Positions 8,033 through 18,552 of a DNA stretch of 64,000 nt are shown piece after piece (within the stretch, counting starts at the first letter, position 1; each line of letters starts with the position of its first letter). The notes beneath the pieces were generated by a model that did not search any database, was not told the origin of the DNA, and saw only the letters and a program-made list of their open reading frames with translations. This DNA comes from Coprobacter fastidiosus (GTDB taxonomy: Bacteria; Bacteroidota; Bacteroidia; Bacteroidales; Coprobacteraceae), in assembly GCF_030296935.1 (NCBI RefSeq), contig NZ_AP028032.1:558001-622000 (forward strand). Direction: 5' to 3'. Both the position numbers and the translations under genes were made by a program.

Positions 8033-8806
8033 ATGAAAATACTTATTCTCGGAGCTGGGAAAATGGGCTCTTTTTTTGCGGATGTACTAAGTTTTCAACA
8101 CGAAGTAGCACTTTTTGATACTGATCCCAAACGGTTGAGATTTGTGTTCAATACTTACCGAATGACAGCGTTAGAGGAGGTAAAAGAGTTTCAACCGGAA
8201 TTGGTCATTAATGCAGCAACCGTAAAATATACAATCGCTGCATTCGAAATGATATTACCTCATATCCCTGCTAATTGCATTATATCTGACATTGCCTCTG
8301 TAAAAACAGGACTTCCGGAATTTTACCAAAAGACCGGACATCCGTTTGTCTCGACTCATCCGATGTTCGGGCCTACATTTGCAAATCTCAGTGACTTAAG
8401 TACTCAAAATACGATTATCATTTCCGAGTCCGACCATTTAGGAAAAGTTTTTTTTAAAGATCTATACAGTAATTTAAGGTTAAGAATATTTGAATATTCA
8501 TTTAAGGAGCATGATGAAACAATCGCCTATTCGTTATCGATTCCATTTGCATCTACTCTTGTTTTTGCTGCTGTAATGAAACCTCAGGACGCTCCGGGTA
8601 CAACATTCAAAAAGCACATGGATATTGCTCACGGACTTCTTTCCGAAGATGATTATCTCCTCACGGAGATTCTATTTAACCCGCACACGCCCGAACAAGT
8701 GTCGCAAATTCAAGAACAACTGGATATACTGCTCGACATTATAAAACGTAAGGATACTGACAAAATGAAGGCATATTTGACTCGCTTACGAGAAAATATT
8801 CGATAA
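8033..8806 (+). CDS. tyrA: Prephenate dehydrogenase
   Basis: A 257-residue NAD(P)-dependent enzyme converting prephenate to hydroxyphenylpyruvate for tyrosine. It opens with a Rossmann loop, ILGAGKMGSFF, and contains STHPMFGPTF, typical of the TyrA active site. It has no mutase or ACT domain, so it is shorter than many TyrA proteins. It follows the DAHP synthase gene by 4 bases and ends the Phe/Tyr operon at a strong terminator. An arogenate-using enzyme would look similar. Confidence 0.9.
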   Translation: MKILILGAGKMGSFFADVLSFQHEVALFDTDPKRLRFVFNTYRMTALEEVKEFQPELVINAATVKYTIAAFEMILPHIPANCIISDIASVKTGLPEFYQKTGHPFVSTHPMFGPTFANLSDLSTQNTIIISESDHLGKVFFKDLYSNLRLRIFEYSFKEHDETIAYSLSIPFASTLVFAAVMKPQDAPGTTFKKHMDIAHGLLSEDDYLLTEILFNPHTPEQVSQIQEQLDILLDIIKRKDTDKMKAYLTRLRENIR

Positions 8807-8834
8807 AAAAACGCGGTATTACACCGCGTTTTTT
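8805..8834. terminator. Bidirectional terminator after tyrA
   Basis: AAAAAACGCGGT - ATTAC - ACCGCGTTTTTT forms a clean hairpin with an A-run and a T-run on either side. It serves tyrA and probably the converging gene ending at 8877. Confidence 0.85.
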
Positions 8835-8876
8835 ACCGGATATTTAAATTTTATCGGGTCTGTTTTGGGCAGGCTC

Positions 8877-9596
8877 TTACATTTTTAAATAAAAGTCTTT
8901 AGTTAAAGCTATATATTCCGGTGTATATGTCAAAGGTGCTGTCTCTATAACAAGCTCTTCTTCTATATAGCTTACGGGGGACTTCCCCCACTCTACTAAA
9001 ACTCTTTTAGGGGAGACATTCGGACGTCCTTTTACCCAAACTTTTCGAGACACCCACAATTTGTTGGAGACAGCTATACCGGTCAACTGTCTGTCTTGGT
9101 CTGCAGGGTATATAACGGAAATGTGACCTTCAGGCTTCAATAACTTTACTGCATTGGATACAAATTCTTCATAAGTTAGTGAAGCTGTATGTCGTGCCAT
9201 TTGCCGAGAGAGACTTTTGGGAGGCAGAGTATTATCAAAATAAGGAGGATTAGACACAATATGATCATAGAGAGTTTCTGACATTTCCGCATACTCTTGT
9301 AAAGAACAATTAATTACTTGTATTTTATTGCTCCATGGAGAAGATGATATATTTTCTTTAGCTTGTAAGTACGCATCTCTATCGATCTCGATTGCATCGA
9401 TAGATACTTGAGAAAACGAAGATCTTTGCGCCGCCATTAATGCGATTATTCCTGTTCCGGTTCCTATATCCAATATATTCCCATTTTTCGGGATATTACA
9501 CCAAGCTCCAAGCAGCACTCCATCTGTACCTACCTTCATTGCACAGCGGTCATGATATATGGTAAATTGTTTAAACTGAAAATAATGAGTTCCCAT
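8877..9596 (-). CDS. tRNA1(Val) (adenine37-N6)-methyltransferase-like protein
   Basis: A 239-residue class I SAM-dependent methyltransferase. The SAM loop LDIGTGTGIIALMAAQR and the adenine-N6 motif NPPYF are clear, in the arrangement of the YfiC/TrmN6 family, which methylates A37 of tRNA1(Val). The ATG at 9596 (MGTHYFQFKQF) matches the family N-terminus; the frame upstream opens only with a TTG. It stands alone between two divergent or convergent neighbours. Confidence 0.85.
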   Translation of the reverse strand: MGTHYFQFKQFTIYHDRCAMKVGTDGVLLGAWCNIPKNGNILDIGTGTGIIALMAAQRSSFSQVSIDAIEIDRDAYLQAKENISSSPWSNKIQVINCSLQEYAEMSETLYDHIVSNPPYFDNTLPPKSLSRQMARHTASLTYEEFVSNAVKLLKPEGHISVIYPADQDRQLTGIAVSNKLWVSRKVWVKGRPNVSPKRVLVEWGKSPVSYIEEELVIETAPLTYTPEYIALTKDFYLKM

Positions 9597-9670
9597 AAAT
9601 AAAAATTTTAGAATACAAATAAACAAAAAATAATAACAATTTTATGGGGATCTAAGTATTGTTTATTTTT

Positions 9671-9686
9671 TGGCACACTCATTGTA
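9671..9686 (+). promoter_or_regulatory. Possible sigma-54-type promoter of lon
   Basis: TGGCAC at 9671-9676 and TTGTA at 9682-9686 have the -24/-12 layout, with ten bases between the GG and the GT. The -12 element has GT where the consensus has GC. Three TGACA copies lie downstream at 9718, 9743 and 9751 and could bind a regulator. No clear TAnnTTTG box is seen here. Confidence 0.35.
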
Positions 9687-9763
9687 CTATAATATAACAT
9701 TGATTTTTCAGGAGTGCTGACAATGTATTTAATCCTAATTACTGACAAAATGACAATTAACAT

Positions 9764-12217
9764 ATGAAAAAAATTTTTTCTGATAATAATCTGCTTGATG
9801 ATGCTAATGACAATGCCACTACAATTATGCCGATTTTCGCTGAAGTAGAGGGTAATCCGGATATAGAATGTCCGGGGGTGGCAGAAGTCGATCTGCCCAT
9901 ACTGCCATTGCGCAATATGGTGATGTATCCGGGAGTAGCTCTCCCTGTATCAGTTGGAAGGGCCAAATCTCTTCAACTTATTAAAGAAGCATACGCTCAA
10001 AAACAATATATCGGTGTAACATGTCAAAAAGATATGTACGTAGATGAACCTGAATACAAAGATTTGTATGAAATAGGTACTATTGCGGAAATCGTAAAAA
10101 TACTGGAAATGCCAGACGGAAGCACTACTGTTATTTTACAAGGCAAACGACGTTTTCATTTAGATAATCTGACAACATTCACTCCTTATTTAAGAGGCAA
10201 TATCTCTCTATTGGAAGAAAAAATGCCCAAATCGAATGACAAAGAATTCGAAGCGCTCATATCTGCAATAAAGGACATGACATTCAATATTCTGAAAACT
10301 TTGGGTGAACCTTCACGAGAGCTAATGTTTGCATTAAGGAATATTGAAAATTCTCACTATCTGATTAATTTTTTATGTTCCAATATTCCTTTAAATACCC
10401 AACAGAAACAGGATCTGCTTAATATCGACTCGGTCAAGCAACGAGCATTCAGTTTATATACCGCACTGAGTAAGGAAGCCCAACTTATTGAAATAAAAGC
10501 AAGTATTCAATCTCGTACGAGAGAAGACTTGAACCAACAACAAAGAGAGCACTTTTTACAACAACAGATAAAAACTATACAAGATGAATTGGGTGGAAGC
10601 GTTCAGGAACAAGATATACAGGAACTGAAGGAAAAAGCTTCTAAAAAGAAATGGGATGCTTCAGTAGCTGCCATATTTGAAAAAGAACTACGTAAATTAG
10701 AACGTCTTTATCCTCAATCTCCAGACTTTTCGGTGCAATATAATTACTTGGAAACATTGACCGATTTACCTTGGAATGAATTTACAAAGGATAATTTTAA
10801 TCTGAAACATGCACAGAAGCAATTAGATAAAGACCATTACGGGCTTGAAAAAGTGAAAGACCGTATTTTAGAACATCTGGCGGTATTAAAACTGCGAGGG
10901 GATTTAAAATCTCCGATTATATGCCTTTACGGACCTCCGGGTGTCGGAAAAACATCTTTGGGAAAGTCAATAGCGGAAGCTCTGAAAAGAAAATATGTGC
11001 GTATTTCTTTAGGGGGATTGCACGATGAAGCGGAAATCAGAGGTCACCGACGCACCTACATCGGAGCTATGCCTGGTCGTATTATACAGGGTTTATTGAA
11101 AGCCGGTTCGTCTAATCCTGTGTTCGTTTTAGATGAAATAGATAAAATCGGAAATGATTTTAAAGGAGATCCGGCATCAGCTTTGTTAGAGGTTCTCGAT
11201 CCGGAACAGAACAACGCTTTTCATGATAATTATTTGGATATCGACTATGATCTGTCAAATATTTTATTTATAGCGACTGCCAATAATTTGAATACGATCT
11301 CCCAACCTTTATTAGATCGAATGGAGCTTATCGATATAACCGGATATATTTTGGAAGAAAAAGTAGAGATCGGTCGAAGACACCTTGTCCCGAAACAGCT
11401 CGAGAATCATGGGCTCGTAAAAGGTGATGTAGACATTCCTAAAAAGACGATGGAGGTCATAGTAGACTCTTATACTCGGGAATCGGGTGTTCGGGAATTG
11501 GATAAGAAAATTGCCAAAATTATGCGGAAAATTGCCCGAAAAAAAGCATTGGAAGAAGAATACCCACATACGATTACAGTAAATGACTTACATGAATATT
11601 TAGGAATAAAAGAGTATTCACGAGATAAATACGAAGGAAATGAATATGCCGGTGTCGTTACAGGTTTGGCATGGACTGCCGTAGGTGGAGAAATATTATT
11701 CGTAGAATCAAGCCTGAGTAAAAGCAAAGGCGAAAAACTGACATTAACAGGAAATTTAGGTGATGTCATGAAAGAGTCGGCAATAATAGCCATGCAATAC
11801 ATAAAAGCCCATGCCGAAATGTTAAATATCAGTGATGACGTGTTCGATAAATGGAACGTACATATTCATGTGCCAGAAGGCGCTATTCCTAAAGATGGTC
11901 CTTCTGCAGGTATCACGATGGTAACTTCTATTGCATCCTCATTTACCCAACGCAAAGTACGTCCGAACCTGGCCATGACCGGAGAAATTACATTAAGAGG
12001 ACGTGTACTTCCCGTCGGAGGCATAAAAGAAAAAATATTGGCTGCAAAACGCGCTAATATAAAAGATATTATCTTATCGGAAGAAAATAAAAAAGACATA
12101 GATGAGATCAAAGAAAATTATATTAAGGGGCTTACATTCCACTACGTACGGAACATTAAAGAAGTTCTCGATTTTGCATTATTGAATGAAAAGGTAGAAC
12201 ACCCCATACAATTATAG
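9764..12217 (+). CDS. lon: ATP-dependent Lon protease
   Basis: An 817-residue cytoplasmic serine protease that degrades misfolded and regulatory proteins. The N-terminal LON substrate domain begins at about residue 44 ([14 protein letters not shown]). The AAA+ module has Walker [10 protein letters not shown] at about 389 and Walker [10 protein letters not shown]. The C-terminal protease domain has the catalytic serine in PKDGPSAGI (about S714) and the lysine in [12 protein letters not shown] (about K757). All catalytic parts are present and length is normal. Its upstream region looks unlike that of its neighbours (see the sigma-54-like site). Confidence 0.97.
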   Translation: MKKIFSDNNLLDDANDNATTIMPIFAEVEGNPDIECPGVAEVDLPILPLRNMVMYPGVALPVSVGRAKSLQLIKEAYAQKQYIGVTCQKDMYVDEPEYKDLYEIGTIAEIVKILEMPDGSTTVILQGKRRFHLDNLTTFTPYLRGNISLLEEKMPKSNDKEFEALISAIKDMTFNILKTLGEPSRELMFALRNIENSHYLINFLCSNIPLNTQQKQDLLNIDSVKQRAFSLYTALSKEAQLIEIKASIQSRTREDLNQQQREHFLQQQIKTIQDELGGSVQEQDIQELKEKASKKKWDASVAAIFEKELRKLERLYPQSPDFSVQYNYLETLTDLPWNEFTKDNFNLKHAQKQLDKDHYGLEKVKDRILEHLAVLKLRGDLKSPIICLYGPPGVGKTSLGKSIAEALKRKYVRISLGGLHDEAEIRGHRRTYIGAMPGRIIQGLLKAGSSNPVFVLDEIDKIGNDFKGDPASALLEVLDPEQNNAFHDNYLDIDYDLSNILFIATANNLNTISQPLLDRMELIDITGYILEEKVEIGRRHLVPKQLENHGLVKGDVDIPKKTMEVIVDSYTRESGVRELDKKIAKIMRKIARKKALEEEYPHTITVNDLHEYLGIKEYSRDKYEGNEYAGVVTGLAWTAVGGEILFVESSLSKSKGEKLTLTGNLGDVMKESAIIAMQYIKAHAEMLNISDDVFDKWNVHIHVPEGAIPKDGPSAGITMVTSIASSFTQRKVRPNLAMTGEITLRGRVLPVGGIKEKILAAKRANIKDIILSEENKKDIDEIKENYIKGLTFHYVRNIKEVLDFALLNEKVEHPIQL

Positions 12218-12238
12218 AAATAATAATAGGTAAATACA

Positions 12239-12276
12239 GATAAGGAGGAAATTTATTGAAAAAATTCCTCCTTATC
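12239..12276 (+). terminator. Hairpin downstream of lon
   Basis: GATAAGGAGGAA (12239-12250) pairs perfectly with TTCCTCCTTATC (12265-12276). The following U-tract is weak. It probably ends lon transcripts or protects their 3' end. Confidence 0.55.
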
Positions 12277-12363
12277 TTATATGTTATCTGCTTAACAGAT
12301 TTTAATTCGATTTTTACAACAAAATATTCAAAAGGATTGTTTCCTTATTACTACTACTCTATA

Positions 12364-12420
12364 AATAGTCGGACAACATACTTGAAGGCATCATTATTCA
12401 AGAAAATGTCCGGCTATTTT
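12364..12420 (+). terminator. Second hairpin between lon and prfA
   Basis: AATAGTCGGACA (12364-12375) pairs with TGTCCGGCTATT (12407-12418, one G-U), enclosing a smaller stem CTTGAA/TTCAAG, with a short T-run after. It is a terminator or processing stem-loop; no gene lies between it and the lon hairpin. Confidence 0.55.
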
Positions 12421-12458
12421 ATTATAAATATCCATTAGATTTATTGACACACATTTTA

Positions 12459-12466
12459 TATCTTTG
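12459..12466 (+). promoter_or_regulatory. Putative -7 box of prfA
   Basis: TATCTTTG is an exact TAnnTTTG match 22 bases before the prfA ATG; the -33 box is not clear. Confidence 0.5.
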
Positions 12467-12487
12467 TAGTCTGAAAATAGTAAAATA

Positions 12488-13597
12488 ATGAGTGAAAATA
12501 CTTTATTGGATAAATTAGAAGGCCTTTCAATCCGTTTCGAAGAGGTCGGGACTCTTATTACCGATCCGGCTGTTATATCTGATATGAAGCGTTTTGTTAA
12601 ACTTACCAAGGAATATAGTGATCTCGAGAAAATTGTTAAAGCTAAAAATCAATATGAGAAATTACTAAACAATATCTCTGAAGCAAGATCAATATTAGAA
12701 TCGGAAAACGACCTGGAAATAAGGGAAATGGCAAAAGAAGAATTGGATGAGTCTCAAGAAAAACTTCCGGTATTGGAAGAAGAGATAAAACTACTACTCG
12801 TTCCCACCGATCCCCAAGATAGTAAAAATGCCATAGTAGAAATTCGAGGAGGCACAGGGGGTGATGAAGCCGCTATTTTTGCAGGGGATCTGTTTCGTAT
12901 GTATTCTAAATATTGTGAGACCAAAGGGTGGCAATTAAGTATATCCAGTTATAGTGAAGGCTCTTCGGGTGGATATAAAGAAATTATTTTTACAGTAAGC
13001 GGAGAAAATGTTTATGGCACATTAAAATACGAATCCGGTGTACATCGGGTGCAGCGTGTCCCAGCAACTGAGACACAAGGCAGAGTACATACTTCGGCCG
13101 CATCTGTGGCAGTTCTTCCGGAGGCAGAAGAATTTGATGTTGAGATTAATGAAGGTGAAATCAAATGGGATACTTTCCGCTCCGGTGGTGCTGGAGGACA
13201 AAACGTTAATAAAGTGGAATCTGGTGTCCGTCTCAGGTACGTATGGAAAAATCCCAATACAGGAGTTTCAGAAGAGATTCTTATCGAATGTACTGAAACC
13301 CGTGATCAACCCAAAAATAAAGAACGTGCACTTACCCGTTTACGTTCTTTTATTTATGATAAAGAGCATCAAAAATACCTTGACGATATTGCAGCCAAAA
13401 GAAAGACAATGGTCTCTACAGGAGATCGTTCCGCTAAGATACGTACATACAATTATCCTCAAGGGCGCATTACCGACCATAGAATCAACTATACTATATA
13501 TAATCTTTCAGCATTCATGGATGGCGATATACAAGACTGCATAGATCACCTAATTATTGCCGAAAATGCCGAAAGAATGAAAGAAAGCGAATTATAG
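12488..13597 (+). CDS. prfA: Peptide chain release factor 1
   Basis: A 369-residue class I release factor. GGQ at about residues 236-238 (RSGGAGGQNVNKVES) is the peptidyl-tRNA hydrolysis motif. The stop-codon-reading tripeptide is PAT (RVPATETQGRVHTS, about 192-194), which marks RF1 (UAA/UAG) rather than RF2. It is followed 21 bases later by pyrF and probably co-transcribed with it. Overlapping frames inside this gene are shadows. Confidence 0.96.
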   Translation: MSENTLLDKLEGLSIRFEEVGTLITDPAVISDMKRFVKLTKEYSDLEKIVKAKNQYEKLLNNISEARSILESENDLEIREMAKEELDESQEKLPVLEEEIKLLLVPTDPQDSKNAIVEIRGGTGGDEAAIFAGDLFRMYSKYCETKGWQLSISSYSEGSSGGYKEIIFTVSGENVYGTLKYESGVHRVQRVPATETQGRVHTSAASVAVLPEAEEFDVEINEGEIKWDTFRSGGAGGQNVNKVESGVRLRYVWKNPNTGVSEEILIECTETRDQPKNKERALTRLRSFIYDKEHQKYLDDIAAKRKTMVSTGDRSAKIRTYNYPQGRITDHRINYTIYNLSAFMDGDIQDCIDHLIIAENAERMKESEL

Positions 13598-13618
13598 AAA
13601 ATTTTTTGTACCTATCTT

Positions 13619-14449
13619 ATGAACAAACAACAACTCTTTGAGAACATAAAACGTAAAAAATCATTTCTTTGCGTAGGTTTAGATATCGATATTAAAAAAA
13701 TTCCGACACATTTGCTTAATGAAGAAGATCCTATTTTTGCATTTAATAAAATTATTGTCGATTCGACAGCAGATCTTTGTGTCGCTTATAAGCCCAATCT
13801 CGCTTTTTATGAGAGTTTGGGCATTCAAGGTTGGAGTGCCTTTGAAAAAACAGTACGATATATAAAAGAAAATTATCCGGATCAATTTATTATTGCCGAT
13901 GCAAAACGCGGAGATATAGGGAATACTTCAGAAATGTACGCTCGCAGTTTTTTTGAACATCTCGATATCGACTCGGTAACAGTTGCTCCTTATATGGGAG
14001 AAGATAGCGTAAAACCTTTTCTCGTATATCCAGGTAAATGGGTCATTGTTTTGGGATTAACGTCTAATAAAGGATCTCAAGATTTTCAATTTACGGCAGA
14101 TGCTTCAGGAGAACGACTTTTTGAAAAAGTAATGCGTATTTCCCAAACTTGGGCAACCGATGATCAAATGATGTTTGTTGTAGGGGCAACCCAAGGGAAA
14201 TTATTTACGGACGTACGCAAAATAGCACCAGATCACTTTTTATTAGTTCCGGGAGTAGGCGCTCAAGGCGGAAGTTTGCAAGATGTTGCTAAATATGGAA
14301 TGAATAAGCAATGCGGTCTTTTGGTAAATTCCTCACGAGGAATTATATATGCCGATAAGAGTGAGAATTTTGGAATTGCAGCACGTGCTGAATCGAAGAA
14401 AATTCAAGAACAAATGGAAGCCCTTTTGCAAGAAAGATCTCTAATTTGA
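13619..14449 (+). CDS. pyrF: Orotidine 5'-phosphate decarboxylase
   Basis: A 276-residue TIM-barrel enzyme making UMP from OMP, the last step of de novo pyrimidine synthesis. The catalytic [10 protein letters not shown] motif is at about residue 94, and the [10 protein letters not shown] phosphate-binding loop lies near the C-terminus. The length fits the longer (type 2) bacterial subfamily. It sits directly after prfA on the same strand. Confidence 0.95.
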   Translation: MNKQQLFENIKRKKSFLCVGLDIDIKKIPTHLLNEEDPIFAFNKIIVDSTADLCVAYKPNLAFYESLGIQGWSAFEKTVRYIKENYPDQFIIADAKRGDIGNTSEMYARSFFEHLDIDSVTVAPYMGEDSVKPFLVYPGKWVIVLGLTSNKGSQDFQFTADASGERLFEKVMRISQTWATDDQMMFVVGATQGKLFTDVRKIAPDHFLLVPGVGAQGGSLQDVAKYGMNKQCGLLVNSSRGIIYADKSENFGIAARAESKKIQEQMEALLQERSLI

Positions 14450-14532
14450 ATTTTTCTTAGAATCATATAATATAAGCATAAATATTTACTGTAAACTCTC
14501 GTATTTTATAAAAAATATACCGATTTATTTTG

Positions 14533-14541
14533 TAAATTTGC
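14533..14541 (+). promoter_or_regulatory. Putative -7 box of pgk
   Basis: TAAATTTGC matches TAnnTTTGC, 42 bases before the pgk ATG. A T-rich stretch stands where a -33 box would be expected, without a clean TTTG. Confidence 0.5.
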
Positions 14542-14583
14542 AGACAGACAGAAAACAAATACATGTTTTAAAATTATTGTAAT

Positions 14584-15846
14584 ATGCAAACACTTGACAA
14601 TTTCAATTTTGCCGGTAAAAAGGCATTTGTACGTGTTGATTTTAACGTACCTTTGGATGAAAATCTGAATATTACAGACGACACTCGTATGCGCGCAGCG
14701 TTGCCTACTTTGAAAAAAATTATTGCTGATGGCGGTAGCGTGATTATCGGATCACATCTGGGTCGTCCGAAAAAAGGTCCGGAAGACAAATTTTCATTGA
14801 AGCATGTAGTTGCACATTTGTCTGAATTATTAGGACAACCTGTAAAATTTGTTGATGACTCAATAGGTGAAAAAGTAAAAGCTGCTGTTGCAGAATTGAA
14901 ACCGGGAGAAGTGCTTGTTCTTGAAAATCTTCGTTTTTATGCTGAAGAGGAAGGCAAACCCAGAGGACTTGCTGAAGATGCCAGCGATGAAGAAAAAGCT
15001 GCTGCAAAAAAGGCCGTCAAAGCCAGTCAAAAAGAATTCACAAAGGAATTGGCAAGTCTTGCTGATGTTTATGTAAATGACGCATTTGGTACAGCTCACC
15101 GTGCACACGCTTCTACCGCTTTAATTGCTGACTATTTTACCCCGGAGAATAAAATGTTCGGTTACCTGATGGAAAAAGAGGTAAAAGCTGTAGAAAAGGT
15201 AATGAAAGATATTAATCGTCCTTTTACAGCAATTATGGGCGGATCTAAAGTTTCCTCAAAAATTGAAATTATTGAAAATCTGCTTAACAAAGTGGATAAT
15301 CTGATCATTACAGGAGGTATGACTTATACTTTTACAAAAGCTCAAGGCGGTAAAATCGGTAATTCTATTTGTGAAGATGACAAATTGGATTTAGCTCTTG
15401 ATCTAATGAAAAAAGCAAAAGAAAAAGGTGTAAATTTAGTATTAGCTGTAGATGCTAAAATTGCAGATGCATTCAGTAATGATGCAAATACTAAAATAGT
15501 TCCTGTAAATCAAATTCCTGATGGTTGGGAAGGTTTGGATATTGGCCCGGAATCTGAGAAAATATTCGCAGATGTTATCAAAAAATCTAAAACAATTCTT
15601 TGGAACGGTCCTACGGGTGTATTTGAATTTGAAAACTTTACCCATGGTTCACGCTCTGTAGGGGAAGCTATTGTGGAAGCTACCAAAAACGGAGCATTCT
15701 CTCTTGTTGGTGGAGGAGATTCTGTTGCTTGTGTTAATAAATTTGGTTTAGCAAACGGAGTATCGTATGTATCTACAGGTGGCGGTGCGTTACTTGAAGC
15801 AATCGAAGGAAAAATTCTTCCGGGTATTAAAGCGATCCAAGGATAA
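14584..15846 (+). CDS. pgk: Phosphoglycerate kinase
   Basis: A 420-residue glycolytic kinase transferring phosphate from 1,3-bisphosphoglycerate to ADP. The N-terminal [11 protein letters not shown] and GSHLGRPK motifs bind phosphoglycerate. The C-terminal nucleotide loop [13 protein letters not shown] and WNGPTGVFE are present. Its codons look more uniform than those of its neighbours, as expected for a highly expressed gene. It is monocistronic, with its own promoter box and a strong terminator. Confidence 0.97.
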   Translation: MQTLDNFNFAGKKAFVRVDFNVPLDENLNITDDTRMRAALPTLKKIIADGGSVIIGSHLGRPKKGPEDKFSLKHVVAHLSELLGQPVKFVDDSIGEKVKAAVAELKPGEVLVLENLRFYAEEEGKPRGLAEDASDEEKAAAKKAVKASQKEFTKELASLADVYVNDAFGTAHRAHASTALIADYFTPENKMFGYLMEKEVKAVEKVMKDINRPFTAIMGGSKVSSKIEIIENLLNKVDNLIITGGMTYTFTKAQGGKIGNSICEDDKLDLALDLMKKAKEKGVNLVLAVDAKIADAFSNDANTKIVPVNQIPDGWEGLDIGPESEKIFADVIKKSKTILWNGPTGVFEFENFTHGSRSVGEAIVEATKNGAFSLVGGGDSVACVNKFGLANGVSYVSTGGGALLEAIEGKILPGIKAIQG

Positions 15847-15872
15847 ACAATAATAAAATTCTTCTATTATAG

Positions 15873-15907
15873 AAAGCCTGTTTAAGAAAAGATTTAAACA
15901 GGCTTTT
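15873..15907 (+). terminator. Terminator of pgk
   Basis: AAAGCCTGTTTAA pairs with TTAAACAGGCTTT, followed by TCTT. The stem sequence belongs to a recurring AAGCCTGTYTAAA family seen in other spacers of this window. Confidence 0.7.
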
Positions 15908-16061
15908 CTTATTAATATCGATTACTTTATTGTAATTTACACAAATGATAAAAAAGGATATGCAAAATACTGTGACCCCATTTGATCTTCTCGCCCTCCT
16001 CCTATTCTACTAAAGATAAAAAATAAATTAAAGATTCTAGTATGAAAATGAATAAAATATT

Positions 16062-17075
16062 TCAGAAAGCCATTTGCCTATTTTCCTGAATACGGACATT
16101 CAACTGTTGTTGGTATTCCAAAAGATATTCTATATAATTAGAATATTTCTCAGGAGATTCCAAAAATATATTTAAAGATTTTTTTACCCAGTCCAATGCA
16201 GAATCATATCGATCGTTAAGTTCTTCATATAATGCCATATTAGCGGCGGCTTTAGCCTTCCGACCCATTTTCTCCGCATTTTCGTAAACATACTCCCATA
16301 AATAAGAAGCTTCTTCATAATTTCCTCTATTCCAGTAAGAATTTGCTTCTTTCATCAAAGGGTACGGAGTAACAAAATAAAAACGATCTGCATTATCAAT
16401 ATACGGATAAAACTTTTTACTGACCTGATACCCGGAATGATTTGTTGCATCGATCAAACAATTTTGAAATGATGGAAACCTGTCTAAAGTTCGATTTTCT
16501 GTTTCTCCATACGATTGCCACGATATAGTATCTTTACAGGAAAAAACGCTCGGTAAATATTTTTCTCCCATATAAAGTTTGAGATCAGCATAAACAGCAA
16601 TATCCAAATCTCCAAAAAATAGAGCTTCGTCTACCTGAGTCAAGTGAATAGACGGAATAACAGATAATCTATCTAAAGACAAAATGGCATCTGCATTTAA
16701 ACTATCCTTGATAAGTCGTACTTTGTCTTCTGGCAAAATATATTCTGTCATAGGATCATTCTGCATCGAAACTACAGATAGAGTCTTACCAGAAGCTTGC
16801 TTTAAAGAAGATGATACGCTTTTTACAAAATGCGGAATAAGATTTCCTCTTTTTATCTGCAACCGTTGACGCTCATTATAAGCGTCAATAATTTCACCTT
16901 CATCTTCTACCGGTGTACGTTCGGGGGTATTGATTACTATGGCTAATGTCCGAAGAGAATCTGGCAATATCGTTTCCGATGGACGTAATATTTCAAGTGG
17001 GACATAAACAGCTGTCGCACATGAAGTAAACAATAAAATAAAAAGTAAACTTATAGTATTTAACCAATAATGCAT
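16062..17075 (-). CDS. Lipoprotein of unknown function (DUF6340-like, TPR-like C-terminus)
   Basis: A 337-residue lipoprotein: a hydrophobic signal segment ends in LLFTSCATA, a clear lipobox with the modified Cys near residue 19. The layout, with VPLEILRPSETILPDSL after the lipid anchor, recalls a Bacteroidota family I know as DUF6340; this is recognition by eye. The C-terminal third (EANSYWNRGNYEEASYLWEY and following) looks like TPR helices. I start it at the ATG at 17075; the frame extends upstream only to a TTG. No function is proposed. Confidence 0.72.
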   Translation of the reverse strand: MHYWLNTISLLFILLFTSCATAVYVPLEILRPSETILPDSLRTLAIVINTPERTPVEDEGEIIDAYNERQRLQIKRGNLIPHFVKSVSSSLKQASGKTLSVVSMQNDPMTEYILPEDKVRLIKDSLNADAILSLDRLSVIPSIHLTQVDEALFFGDLDIAVYADLKLYMGEKYLPSVFSCKDTISWQSYGETENRTLDRFPSFQNCLIDATNHSGYQVSKKFYPYIDNADRFYFVTPYPLMKEANSYWNRGNYEEASYLWEYVYENAEKMGRKAKAAANMALYEELNDRYDSALDWVKKSLNIFLESPEKYSNYIEYLLEYQQQLNVRIQENRQMAF

Positions 17076-17105
17076 AAATATCAAGGTTTATGAATAGCTT
17101 TTCTA

Positions 17106-17121
17106 CAAACATACAAATTTA
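17106..17121 (-). promoter_or_regulatory. Two adjacent -7-like boxes
   Basis: Minus-strand TATGTTTG (17106-17113) and TAAATTTG (17114-17121) both match TAnnTTTG exactly, 31-46 bases upstream of the lipoprotein ATG. Either could be used. Confidence 0.45.
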
Positions 17122-17297
17122 TTTCATGTGAGGAATATTCATTTCTTATAAAAAAACTAAGAGTCTTTTCGAGCCTGATTAAATTTTATAAAAATATCTC
17201 ATCGGATTATCCTATTTTATTGTATTGTGAATAAAGTATTTAATACATCTTTGCTTACCGAAAGAAAAGCTAAAGAAAAAATACGATTAATAAAAAA

Positions 17298-17340
17298 TCG
17301 GAAACACCTGTAAGTAGATTTACTTATAGGTGTTTCCGAA
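17298..17340 (-). terminator. Terminator of the LRR protein gene
   Basis: A 19-bp stem (one G-U) with a 4-base loop, read on the minus strand after the gene ending at 17360 and followed there by GATTTTTTATT. It is one of the strongest intrinsic terminators in the window. Confidence 0.85.
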
Positions 17341-17359
17341 ACAAATATAACCACAATTA

Positions 17360-18418
17360 TTAGTAATTCCATTGACAAGCGATCATACGTAGATTGTTAT
17401 CCCCTATCGTACGCAAATCTATGAGTTGGTTAAATCGGCAATTAATATATACCAAATTCGGGCAAAATGAAACATCCAGCATGGTCAACTGATTTTGATT
17501 ACATAATACCCGTTGTAACAGATAGCGATTGCTTAAATCAAGTGTTGTCAAATCATTATAAGAACAATCGACAAAAGTAAGTTTGTCCGTTCCGTTAAGA
17601 TTTAACCGGGTAAGGTTATTATATGAACAAACCAAATCAGTAAGAGCATCACAATTCAGAACATCAAGTGTTACCATATTGTTATCACTACAAAATAGAG
17701 TAAAAAGATTCGGTTGTTTTGACATAATCATTGTACGGATATTATTATCATCCATATTCAAGTTTTGCAAATTAACTGTCCCGAACAGATTTAAATTCGT
17801 CAAGCGATTATATCCGCAATAGAGATTTTTCAAATTAGCACAACTATCAACATTAAGAGATTCTAAGTGACACCCTTGAACATTAAGGGATTCTAAAGCA
17901 GATGAACCCTGAATATTGAATTCAACAAAAAGATTATTAGAACAATTTAAATTTTTCAATTGCGGAGATGTAGAAAGGTCGATTTCTGTGAGACGATTTT
18001 TATAACAATCAAGCTTGACCAACGCAATACAACCGGTTAAATCAAGTTCTGACAATTTATTACGGCTGACATTCATATCTGTAAGAGCTGAACAGTTCGT
18101 AGCATCGACTACCGTAATCTTATTTCGAGAAAGGTTCACTTTCTGCATAGCTGAAAAACCATTCAAATTTATGTCTCCCGCTAAATCTTTATCTTGCCAA
18201 TCTATAGAAACCACTCTACCGTTATTCCAAGTAACACCTTTCCATGCTGCCGGAGTATTAATACTTACGATTTCCAACCGATCGGCATTGGAATCTCCTT
18301 TAGCAGATTTCTGCTGCAAAAAACTTTGCAGTTGTTTCACTTCATTTTTGTTATACTTCTGAGCAAATAGCACTGTGCTTCCCAGGACTAGTGCCACAAT
18401 TAATAAAACTCGCTTCAT
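17360..18418 (-). CDS. Secreted leucine-rich repeat protein
   Basis: A 352-residue exported protein. The signal peptide MKRVLLIVALVLGSTVLFAQ ends with a typical cleavage site. From about residue 85 to the C-terminus there are tandem leucine-rich repeats of roughly 21-23 residues, with the pattern LxxLxCxxNxLTxLDLSxC seen in many Bacteroidota surface proteins. Such repeats bind proteins or glycans; no enzymatic domain or anchoring tail is visible. The target is unknown. It is flanked by its own terminator and looks monocistronic. Confidence 0.8.
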   Translation of the reverse strand: MKRVLLIVALVLGSTVLFAQKYNKNEVKQLQSFLQQKSAKGDSNADRLEIVSINTPAAWKGVTWNNGRVVSIDWQDKDLAGDINLNGFSAMQKVNLSRNKITVVDATNCSALTDMNVSRNKLSELDLTGCIALVKLDCYKNRLTEIDLSTSPQLKNLNCSNNLFVEFNIQGSSALESLNVQGCHLESLNVDSCANLKNLYCGYNRLTNLNLFGTVNLQNLNMDDNNIRTMIMSKQPNLFTLFCSDNNMVTLDVLNCDALTDLVCSYNNLTRLNLNGTDKLTFVDCSYNDLTTLDLSNRYLLQRVLCNQNQLTMLDVSFCPNLVYINCRFNQLIDLRTIGDNNLRMIACQWNY

Positions 18419-18552
18419 AACTTCTTTTATTTTATTAGACTTATTGTCGGTTAATATCCTCTTCCCGATATTAACTTTACACTCATTAAAACAATATAGT
18501 CGAAAAAAAGTTTTGAAGAACGAATTTTACAAAAAAATGAAAAGAGGAAAGA

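Noticed and set aside
12256-12438. 60-codon plus-strand frame between lon and prfA
   Set aside because: It begins with TTG inside the loop of the lon hairpin and runs over a second hairpin; its composition is low-complexity and no ribosome binding site is present.
13038-13544. 168-codon frame inside prfA
   Set aside because: Another frame of a complete release factor gene; it has no promoter or family resemblance.
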